A DNA stretch of 64,000 nt from Sarcophilus harrisii (Eukaryota > Chordata > Mammalia > Dasyuromorphia > Dasyuridae): positions 78,163,896-78,227,895 of the forward strand of contig NC_045432.1 of assembly GCF_902635505.1 (NCBI RefSeq). Direction: 5' to 3'. This document shows, in pieces, positions 45,801-57,100 of this stretch. Under the pieces are notes generated by a model. The model was not told the origin of the DNA, did not search any database, and was given only the letters and a program-made list of their open reading frames with translations. A program made the translations under genes and the position numbers. The stretch's first letter is position 1; each line of letters begins with the position of its first letter.

Positions 45801-48800
45801 CCAGTAGGAACTTTCCCTCCCCTCCAGAAGCCTTTCCACTTGTAACTTTTCCTCTCCCCCACCAGAAGTCTTTCTAGCCGGAACTTTTACTTCCCCCAGC
45901 CCATTTGTTTAGCATTTGCTCCCCTGGTTCCTGTAAACCGATGGTATATACCCGGTGAGGCTGGGTGAGAACCGGGCGCTGTGTTTGCTGTGCTAGTACC
46001 TAGAGGCTGAATAAGTTCAGGCTGTCCCCTGGCCGATTTGATGGGAGGTTCCTGGAGGGGGGAATGCCGCGGAGCATCTCTGGTCTCCACGAGCATCTCT
46101 GGTCTCCAGGTAACGGCGGCCACCCCAGGGCCCCCCAGGACCCACGTTCACAGAGCCGGGCTACACCTTCCCCTCTGAGGCTGGCCCACAAGTAAAAGCC
46201 GACATTTGCATACAGCTTTGGGGCCCCAAAATGCTAAACACCCAGGGACCAGCAGGACAAGCAGTTAGGTACCCCGCTCACACCCCCTCCCGCCCCCCGC
46301 ACTTCCTACCACCCCCCTGGGCCGCGGCGGGGGGGGGGGGGCCGGGCCGGGCGCGGCGGGGGGGGGGGGGGGCTACTTAGAGTCCGGCAGGCGCCCAGCC
46401 CCCCATCGGCCCCGCCGCCTTCCCCAAGTCCCAGGGGCAGGTAAGTTAGAATCAGTGACATATCCAGTCCCAGTCTCTCTCCTGAGCTCCAGGCCCACAT
46501 CTGCCCCCCGAGCGCGACTCGGCCACTACGGCGTAGAGCCGCGGCCCAAGCGGAACTCCCGCTCTCCCCCACCCCGACGTCTCCCCCTTCTCCCGGCATC
46601 CCCGGGCTCTCCCAGCCTGGCCGCGCCTTCCCTCACCTCGGATCTCCGCTCAGCTGGCGGGGCCAGTCCCGGGGGGAGGGGGGGGGTGCCTCGGCCCGGC
46701 TTTCCCTGCCCCCCGCAGCCGCCCCCTGGGCTCGGGCCTGCGTCCCGTCCGGGCGAGCAGCGGCCGCCTCCCAGCGGCCGGGCAGGCTCCGGGCTCTCAG
46801 CCCTCCCGGCCCGAGCCGCACGCGGCCGCTGCTGCGCGACGATTTTCCCCAAGTACGGAGCCGACCATGTGCCTCCCCCTCAGGCCCACCTTGGGCCGCT
46901 CTCCCGCTGCCCCCCGCGGCCCGCGCTCGCCCGTGCGGCCGTTACCGCCCCGCCGCGCCCGGCCCGGCCCGAGTCCTGCCTCTGAACGGCCGCTCCCACG
47001 CGGGTAACCCTCCACCTCCCACCTCCAGGGGCCGCTCCCAGCCCCAGCCGGCCTCCCCTCCCACGGGTTGGTTAAGCTTCGGGTTTCATGCTTTCGGAGG
47101 AAAGCAGGCATTTAATGCTTATCCACTTGGTGCCGAACGGCGCTCAGGCACTTCCAGGGCTCCGACACCCCACCAGGGGTGCGGCCTCAGCCTCAGGTTA
47201 GCCGGGGGCGAGGCGTGAGGCTCAGCCCTTGGGCCCCAGGCCCCGGTGGTGAGCTGGAGTTGGGACCTGGGGTCTCCCGGCTCTCCGCCCTCCGCAGCTC
47301 CCCCGCGGCCTTCCGGAGAGCCTGGGAACTCCTCGGCAGGAGGGGAGGTTGAGGCCGGGTTCTTCCCTGCGGCCTCCGCACCCCCACCCGGAGTTTGGCT
47401 CACAGGGGGTGCTCAATCGCTGCTGGCCTGGCTGAGCGGTGCAGGGGCTCAGTGCTGGCAGCGAGGCAAGCCTGCCCGAGCCTGGGAGGCCCGAGGCGTA
47501 GGGGGCAGGGTCCCCAGAGAGTCGGGGGGGCAGTGGGAAGCTAAGCCAGCATACTTCCTTAATGGGTTCCGAGAATACCCTAGACATTAGAACACTGCTG
47601 GGCATCACCTCCCCCTCCCCACAGTTCTGAAGCTGCCTCTCGGCGCTCCCCGGGGTATGATGATGGATGACCATGTGGCCAGGGAGCTGGAGGGAGGAGG
47701 ACTCCTGAGCAGGAGGAAGGGCAGAGGCTGGGGCACCCAGCATAGAGGCATTCTCCAGCTGTCCGCCCTCCTCCCTCTGGCTCCCACTCTCTGTCGCTAA
47801 CTTCTCTGTCTCTAACTTCTCTCTCCTCTCCACCCTCTGTCTCCTATAATAATAACCCATCATCATCACCGATATATGGCATCTTTGTATAAGTATCACC
47901 GATGTCATATGTTGCCATAATAATTATGTATCGTTATGTTTATCTTGATGTATGTCATCGTGTAATAAATATTCTCTGGGCTATGTCATCATCTCATGCA
48001 TCTCGCAGTGTCTGGCTGATGTCGGCGCCATCATCTTGATATCTTCGATATCGACGCGGTGTCGACATCATCTTTGGTCTCTCTGCTATCTCTCGTCATA
48101 TCAAGGCACTGGTATAGCCCGTAACCATGATGTAATAAAATAGCGATGTCTGGCTATGTAATAACCATCATCTTGATGTCGCCAATATGTGATGTCTGAC
48201 TGTGATGTCGGCGCTTAAAATATCAAATTATGGCCATGTCATCTTGATGTCGCGGATGTACTGATATCTGACCGCTCACTCTGATGTCAGCAGTATCGCG
48301 AGCAGATGTAACATGTATCATTGTACCGCTATTCTGCCAGGCTGTTATGGCGCCATGTCATCGTTAATATCTTATCGTGGGCGCGTGCTTCACTCGGGCT
48401 CATCGCCGCTGAAACGCGGTATATGGCCATCATCATTCTCTGCCGCCATATGATGTCACCGTTTATGTATATGTCATCGCGGTATAATATCTGTCGACGG
48501 TGTATCGCCAAGTCTATAACATATCATGTGTAAACCTGGAAACATGTCGCAAAAAATGTCATCGCGATCGCCCATCTTGTTATCTGGCTGTGATCATGTA
48601 CATCGGCGATGTCATCAGGAAACATCGGCATATATCGGCATGTATCGATAATATCATTGCATCTCGCAGTCATTATAACCATAAACCCATCATCGTATCT
48701 CAAACCGCTCCGCATCGTCATGGCAAAATCGCGAATTATGCAATTCATCGCCAGCTGGCGCTCATGTGCCGTGTCATCAATACCAAATGTCTCGTATCAG

Positions 48801-51102
48801 CATCTTGGTAATACCGACTACCGATAACCATATGAAACCATCATCTTGATCTTCGGCACATCTCCATAATCGCCTCGTGTCCCTCTGTCTCTGTCCACTG
48901 TCCCCTTCCCTCTGTCCTTCCATTCCTCTCCACCCTCTGTCCTCTTTTCCCTCCGTCTCTGCCCTCTCAGTTCCTTCTTTCCCTCTCCCTCTGTCTCTTT
49001 TCTCCTTCATCCTCTCTTTCCTCAGTGTCTCTTTCCTCCTCTTAGTATACTCATCTCTTATTATCTCTTCTGCTATCTTTTTCCTCCTCCACTCTCTGTC
49101 TCTATTTCTCTGTCTCACTCCATCTGTCCTCATCTCTGTCTCTAACCTCCTGTCTCTGGCATATATATTATACTCAACTCTCTTAATCAAATCTCTGTCT
49201 CTTTCCATCACATCTGTCATCTCATCATCGCCAGTCTCTGAGCTGTATGATGTAATAACGCCATGTCATCTTGATGTATAAATAATGTGATGCCAGGCTG
49301 TAACCGTTATGGCATGTCATCGTGATATGCGCATCATCACCGGCTGTCGCGATATGCATATGAAAGCATATCGCTGGTGAAATAACGATGGCTGTATGAT
49401 GGCATATCTTATGTAAATAACGTTATCGCGCCTGCCGGTATATGTAGAAACTATGCCGCCAGCGGTAATAAACGATCTGGCTGTATCAAAGCGCTCTCGC
49501 CGTGCCAAATAACGGTGTGCTGATGCTATGGCATGTCATCGCGATTAATATCGGCATGCTCATCGATGTCATGTCTGGCTATTATATAACATATCATCGC
49601 GTGTATGGATTATCTGGCTGTATCTTGTCTTATGAAATTTATGTGCGTGTATATCGCTTAATATCGCCATCTTGATCTTGGCCTCCGACCATCTGGCTGG
49701 CTGATATCGCCATCAGGTATCTTTCAATATGTACGACGCCTGGTATATAGATGTATGTATCACCGTATGTAAATATCTTGATGTCTGACATATCGCGTAT
49801 ATTCTTTCTGTCCTTCTGTCCCTCTTCCCTCTGTCTCACCCTCTGTCTCCTTCTCCCTGTCCTCTGTCTCCTTCTCTGTCCCTCTTCCCACTCTCCCTCT
49901 GTCTCTTTCCCCTCTGTCTCTGAATCTCTGTCTCTGTCTCTCCTTTCCCTCCTCTGTCTCCTCTACTTCTCTGTCTCTCTTTCTCCTCCTCCTCATCTCA
50001 GTCCTCTGTCTCTTCTCTCTGTCTCCTTCTCTGTCTCTCTTTTCTCTCTCATCTTCTCTTCTCCTCTTTTCTCTCTCCACTCATCATCTTCTCTGTCTCT
50101 CATCATATATTTTTTCTCCACTCTGATATATATCTCTGTTCTCCTTCTCTCCCTCTGTCTCCTCTGTCCTCTCTTTCCTGTCTCTCTCTGTCTCTTTCCC
50201 TCTGTCTCCACCCTCTGTCTCTCTTTCCCTGTCCTCTGTCTCCTTCTCTGTCTCTTTCTCTCCTGTCTCCTTCCTCCTTCCTCTGTCTCTCTTTTCCCTC
50301 TGTCTCCTCCTCTCTGTCCTCTTCTCCTCTGTCCTCTCTTTCCCTCTCTCTGTCTCCTTCCCTCTTTCTATTCTCCTTCATGTCTCTGCTCCTCCTGTCT
50401 CTCCACCCTCTACTCTCCATTCTCTGTCTCTCTTTTCTCTTCCTCTCCTCCTCCTCCATCTGACTCAATCTTTGATATCCCTGTCTGTTAATCTCTTTTT
50501 GCTCTCTCTGCCTCCCTCTCTATTTTGTCTTTGTCTCAATCTCTGTATGTCTGTCTCTCTCTTTGTTTCTGTGTCTTTCTATCTTTTGTCTGTTCTTTAT
50601 CTCATTCCCTCCATGTCTCTGTCTGTGTGTGTGTGTCCACCTTCTTTCTGTCCATTTCCTGTCCTTCTCCCCTCCACCATTTCCTCCCTATCTGTCCTTT
50701 CCATCCATCTCTCGGTTTCTATTTCTATCCCTATCTCTGTCTCTCCATCCTTTATCTCTGTCTGTTCCGTTTCCATTTCCTATCTCTGTCTGTCTCTGTC
50801 TCTCTATCTCCTTCCTTTTTATCCTCTCTGTCCATTCCTCCAGTTTCTGTTTTCTGTCCTATCTCTGTCTCTGTCTCTTTCAACACATCTCTATCTCTGT
50901 CTGTTCCCTCGGTTTCTGTTTCTGTCCTACTCATCTCTGTCTCATCTCTCTACATCTGTCCTTTGTCTCTATTAATCCTGGTTTTTTCTGTCCCTGTCTC
51001 TGTCTCTCTCTGTCTCTGTCCTTTTGTCTCTATCTCTGTCTGTCTCTCGGTTTCTGTTTTTCTGTCCCTGTCTCTGTCTTTCTGTGTTTTGCTGCGTCTG
51101 AG

Positions 51103-51153
<51 letters not shown>

Positions 51154-54100
51154 GTCTCTGTTTTTCTGTGTCTCTCTGTCTCTCGCCCTCTCTGTGTCTC
51201 TGGATCAAGGTGAGGGCTTGTCAAGCAGAAGCGTGGCTGGGAAGGAGGCTACTTAGGAGAAGCTGAGGGGGCCTCAGGCCGGATCGGGCGCCGGCGGGCT
51301 CAGGGCGCCCCGACAGATGCCAGCGTGGGGAGCGTGAGCTTCGCCTCCCCGGGCTCTTGCCTGCGAGAGGCTCGGCACAAAATAGTCACCAAACAAAGGC
51401 CCGCAGCTCCCGCGCCCGCCTGAGGCCGGCTTTGCTCCCCCCCTCCCCCCCTCCGTTCTTTACACGAACAGCGCCAGGGAGCTCCAGAAGGGACACTGAG
51501 GCAGAGGCAGAGAAACCCAGAACAAAGAGTCCCGGGCCGGCAGCAGGGCCGAGCGGCGGGGCCGGGGAGCCGGGAGCCAGACAGGAAGTGTTGCTTTAAA
51601 AGAGCCGTGACGACACACCCACTCAGCGGCTTCCCATATGGTCTAGCGGTTAGGATTCCTGGTTTTCACCCAGGCGGCCCGGGTTCGACTCCCGGTATGG
51701 GAAAGAGCTTCTTTTTCTCCTCCTGGGCACAGCTCCCCTTTTCTGACCGGCTCTGGCCTGGCTGAACGGGCAAGTCAAACCCTGGGAGCGCACATCGGCC
51801 TCCCTGGCTGCACAGGGTTCTCTTTGGCCAAGAAAGGCCGCCGCCCCCGCCCGAGTGGGGCCCCGGGTGCCCCTGGGGCGGCCTGGCAAGGCCAGCGGGG
51901 CTTCGGGGAAAACTGACTTGTCTGGGGGGGGGGTCGCTCTAAGCGTGGGGGGCCAGGTACAGCCTTTGTGCAGCCGTCTCCCTTTCTTCAACGTCTGCCC
52001 TCCCCCAAGTGATCTCCCTAAAACACAGCTCTGGTGCTGTCGCTTGCTCTGCTCCGCTGTCTCTGTCCTTTCATTCCTCTGTGTCCTGTCCTCTCCATTC
52101 CCTTTCTGGCATTTCCTCCGGTCTTTTCTGTGTCTCCTCTTCCTTCCACTGTCCTCCATCTCCATCTCCTCCCTCTCTGTCTGGCCTCTCCATCTATCTC
52201 TGTCTCTGCTCCTCTCTCCTTTCCCATCCCCTCTCTGTCTCTGTCTCTCTGCTCCTCTTTCTCTCTGTGTCTTTCCATTTCTATCTCTCTGTCTCGGTCT
52301 CTGTCTCTCTGCTCCTCTGTCTGTCTGTGTCTCTCCATCTCTATCTCTCTGTCTCTCTGCTCCTCTCTCTGTCTCTCTGTTCCCCATCCCCCTCTCTGTC
52401 TCTGTCTCTCTGCTCCTCTTTCTCTCTGTGTCTTTCCATTTCTATCTCTCTGTCTCGGTCTCTGTCTCTCTGCTCCTCTCTCTGTCTGTCTCTCTGTTCC
52501 CCATCCCCTCTCTGTCTCTCTGCTCCTCTTTCTCTCTGTGTCTTTCCATTTCTATCTCCATCTGGGTCTCTTGTCTCTCTGCTCCTCTCTATTATTTCCC
52601 ATCCCTCTGTCCTCTTTCTCTCTTTCCATTTCTATCTCTCGTCTCTGTCCTGCTCCTCTATCATCTGTGTCCCTCCATCTCTACTCTCTCTCCATTCCCC
52701 CCTCCTCTGTCTCTTTCTCTCCGTCCTCCATTTCTATCTCTGTCTCCGTCTCTCCCTGTCTGTCCTGTCTCTGTGCTCTCCCTCTTTCTCTTTCTCCCTC
52801 TCTCACCATTTCCACCTCCTTTCCTCCACCTTCCACCACCCAAACACCTGTGTGTTCAGTCTAAGCTCCCATCCACCTCCCAGGAGTCATTCCTGGTCAT
52901 CGCTCGCTTCCTGCTGTGCCGGCCATTCTGGAGCTCCACTCCATCCCCCTGCATCCGGGCCTTTGAAAAAGGGGGCCTTCCTCCCAGCTGCCACTTCAGG
53001 CCTCCGCCCGGAGCCTTCAGCCTCGACGTCCGCAGTGCCACCTCTGCCTTCGCGGTCCCTTCCTTCCCCCCCTGCCAGCCATCCATTTCTTCCCCACCTC
53101 CATTCCCTCTCCACCCATTCCTTGGGCTTTCGGCCCCTCGTTCTGAACAGAGATCCGGTGTTCCATCAGGCTCCATTGTCCTCCCCTCTTCCCCATTCCA
53201 CTATCCTGTCCTTCCTGTGTGAACACCAGCCTCACTTCCAGGCCAGTCCATCCACGTGTTGATTCCTTGAATCACCCTCCGGCATCCCCCTCTTTCTTCC
53301 ACTTCCACCTTGAGACCATATCTCCCCACCTCCATGCCTCCAGTCCCTTCCAGCCCCTTCTTTTATTGCCACCTGTTATCTCTTCTGTCCACAGTCCTGA
53401 AACTTCCTGCCATTCATAGCCAGCTCTCCTTAACCCTTTGCAATCTGGCTCCGGCCTCATCGCTCCCCCCAAACCCCTCTTTCCAAAGCTCTCGGTGCCC
53501 TCCTAGTTGCCAAATCCAACGGCCTCCTCCCGGTCCTCATTCTTTTGGGACCTCTCCGGCCCCTCTGTGCCCTCCATTCCCTTCCTCCATTCCTTTCCAT
53601 TCCCCCCACCACTGTCCCCATGCTGGCTTCCCTCCGGATCCACTAAAATGCTTCCCCCCAAGGCCTGTCTTGTCCCTGCCTTCCTCCCTCTTTCTTCCCT
53701 GCTTCAAACTCCTGATCCCGTGGATGCCAGCTCTCTGGGCCGGCAACTGTCCCCATTAAACCCTCTTTTCCCCCAATTCCACGTGTCCGGCCCAGCTTTT
53801 GACATTACCCTCCATACGTCCCTAAACCCTCTCTTCCTCCCAGCATCCCTCTTGCTATGGAAGGCCACAGCATCCTCCCAGTCCTCCAGCTTGCACCCCA
53901 AGAGTCATCCAGGATGACTCCTCCCTCTAAGCCACACACCCAGTGTGTGGCCAAGGCCTGTCTTGTGACACCCATCAAACACGCCTCCTTCTCTCCTCCG
54001 CCACTGCCCCTGGCCAAGTGCAGACCCTCATCTCCTCCTGTCTGGACTATCGCAGTGACTGCCGGGAGCTCTCTCCCCACTCCGATCTATCCTCCGTTCA

Positions 54101-57100
54101 GTCACCGAAGTGATTTTCCTAAAGCAAAGGCACCCACCCACCCACCCACCACCACTCTGGCTCCCTATTGCCCCCGGGAGCAAATACAAAACAGTCATTT
54201 GGGCATTCAAAGCCCTTTGTGGCCTCCCTTATTACACCATACTCCTCACCACGTCCTCCTATGGCCATTGATATTTGTTCCACAGACAAGCCCCTCCAGC
54301 TCTCGGCTCTGGACACTTTCTCTGGCTGTCCCCCGGGCCCGGAATGGGCACCCACCTCCACTCTGTTGACCTCTCTGGCTTCCCTTAAGTCCCATCTAAA
54401 ATCCCACCTCCTACAGGAAGTCTTCCCCGTCCCCTTTTCGTTCCAGGGCCTTCCCTGTAATTTCCTATTTCCCCCGTCTACCGCTTGCTTTGCATGTATT
54501 TGGGACTCATCCCTTCCATTAGATCGTAAGCTTCTTGAGGGCAGGGGCCTCAAGACCGAGGGCAGAGGAGGTCTTTTTTTACTTTATTTTATTTTTACTT
54601 TTGCTGAGGCAATTGAGGTTAGAAGTGTTCAATGTTAAATGAGATCAGATTTGAACTCAGGTCCTCCTGACTTCAGGGCCGGTGCTCTATCCCATGTGGC
54701 TCCTAGCTGCCCCTTTAGTTTCTTTTTGTACCCCCAGTCCCTGGCACATAGTAGGCATTTCATAAATATTTAGTGATGGCTTTCTGTGTAAGGGAATGGC
54801 ACTTGGCAGGAAGTCAGAAGACACCTGAGTTTGAAGTCTGCAGTGGATATTTATTAGTTGTATAAACTTGATCAAGTCATTTAACCATATTGTGCCTCAG
54901 TTTCCTCATCTTTAAAATAGAGCTACAATATGATAATAGAGCTATATGAAATAGAGGGGGAGACATGCCGGGAAGATCACTAGGGTAAGTGGAGGAAGGC
55001 CGGAGAAAGGAGAGACTAGGGATACAGGGATAGGAAGACGTGGCAAGGAGCCATGGCCATCATCCTGCCGTGAAGAGTAGGGATAAAGACAGAGGCAACT
55101 CAGGGCAGGGAGAAGTGACGGGCCCTGGCACCTACCTGGCTATGGGTGACAGAGGGGCAGAGGAAAAGTGAAGTGAGATGGGAAGGCAGGCTTAGATGCC
55201 AGCAGAGAGGTAAGATGGCACCGCCACAGATAAGGCAGAAAGNNNNNNNNNNNNNNNNNNNNNNNNNNNNNNNNNNNNNNNNNNNNNNNNNNNNNNNNNN
55301 NNNNNNNNNNNNNNNNNNNNNNNNNNNNNNNNNNNNNNNNNNAAGGAATCACACCTGGGAATTGGGAGAGCGAATCGCACACTGGGAGAGGGGAAAGCCG
55401 AAGACACTGGGAGTGGGAAAGCAACCCACACTGGGAGAGTAGAGTGCCCAGGGCGGGATCCACCCCTTTTATTCTCGTAAGCCAAAGCCCTGGTATGGGT
55501 ATGGGACTCTCTTCATGGGCGGAGATGAACCCCTGCCCTTTGTGAGGAGCTGGCAGAACTGGGGAGAGTGGAGAACTCCTCTTGGGGCGCTTGGCAAGCT
55601 GCAAGTCTAATGCATCTTCAGGCAGGGAGTTCCTTCAGCTGCTCCCAGAAAGACGGAAGAGAACCACTGCAGGCTGCTGTCCAAAAAGACTGGCAAGCGG
55701 CAGCCTGTGCCCGGTGGCCACTTCTGTCCCTGCTGTTAACGCCAGGGCAAAGAAACACCTGAAGTAGCTCCCCGCTCGGAGAAAACTGGCAGCTTGATGT
55801 GGCCTGGGACGCCGAGCAAGACAGTGAAGGCCGGGGCTCCTGGACCTCTTCTCAACCCCGCCCTGCCCCCTCCCAAGCAGGGCACGTTTATTGCCAAGGA
55901 GGAGGAGGACGGCACACGCCAAAGCACTTTGGGCAAGAGGGATACACTACTCAGCAGCAAAATGAGGGCCAGGGAGGGGACGGGACTTTGCTCATAGTAG
56001 CAACAGAGTGGAGGCTAGAAAAGCCAGGTCTGCAACGCCGGGAAGGAACAAAGGAATGGAGAGAAGGAGGAAGGGAGGGAAAAAGGAAGGGAAGAAGAAA
56101 AGAAACAAGGGAGGGAGGGAAGGAGGCAGGAGGGAAGGAAGGGAGGAAGGAAGGAAGGAGGGGAGGGAGGGAGGGAAGAAAGAAAAAAGAAATCAAAGAA
56201 GGAAAGGGACAGAGAGAGGGAGTAAAGGAGGGATAAAGGGAGGGAAGGAAGAAGGTATGGAGGAAGGGAGGGAGAAGGGAAGAAAAAAGAAGTCAAAGTA
56301 GGGAGAAAGGAAAAAAAGGAATGGCAAGAAGAAGGAAGAGAGGAAGGGGGAGGGAGAAAAAAATCAAAGTAGTGAGGAAGGAAAGGAGGGAGGAAGGAAG
56401 GGAGGGAGAAGGAGCGAAGAAGTGAGGGAAAGGAGAAAGGGAGGAAAAAAATTAAAGGAAGGAAGAAAGGAAAAGGGGATGGAGAGGGAAGAAAGAAGAA
56501 AAGGAAAGAGGGAGGAAAGGAGGGAAGCAAAGAAGGGAGGAGGGAGGAAGGAAAGAAAGAAGGAAGGAATAGAAGGAAGAAAGGAAAGAGGGAGGAAAGA
56601 AGGAAAAGAGGAAGGAAGGAAGAAAGGGAGGGGGAGGAAAGAATGGAGAGAGGGAATAAGGAAGGGAGGGAGGAAAAAGAAGGTACAAAGGGACAGAGGA
56701 GGGAGGAAGGAAAGAAGAGAGGGAGGGAGAAAGGGAAGGAGAGTGAGGGGAGAGAGAAGAAATGAAAGGGAGGGCAGGGAGAGAGAAAAAGAGGGAGGAA
56801 GAAAGGAAAAGGGAAGGAGGGAGGGAGAGGAGAGAAGGAAGAGAAAAAGGATGGAGGGAGAAAAGGGAGGAAAGAAGGGAGAGAAAGAAAGGGGGAAATG
56901 GAGGGAAGGAAAAAGGAAGAGAGAGGAAGAAAGGGAGGAAAGATGGGATGAAGGGAAGGAAGGAGGGAGGAAGAGAGAGATTGAGGGAAGGAAGGAAGGA
57001 AGAGAAGGAGGAAGGGAGGAAAGGAAAGGAAAGGAGGAAGTAAGAAAGGGAGAGGGAAGAAGAAATGAAAGGAGAAAATAAGGAAGGGAAGGAAGGAGAG

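Noticed and set aside
35700-45895. The array as the marsupial X-silencing RNA Rsx
   Set aside because: Rsx is known to be rich in tandem repeats and X-linked, but it maps near HPRT1/PHF6 in opossum, and no such neighbour is here. I cannot recall its repeat sequence well enough to compare. An alignment of the 36-bp unit to Rsx would settle it.
35700-45895. CRISPR array
   Set aside because: Units are contiguous with no unique spacers, and the sequence is mammalian.
47860-49800. Horizontally acquired bacterial segment
   Set aside because: No long open frames, and interleaved with a CTCTGT repeat typical of this window.
52009-53262. Frames of 417 and 455 codons across the CT repeat
   Set aside because: Composition is that of CTCTGTCT repeat running into L2/L3-like sequence; two overlapping frames are both open, typical of stop-poor pyrimidine DNA.
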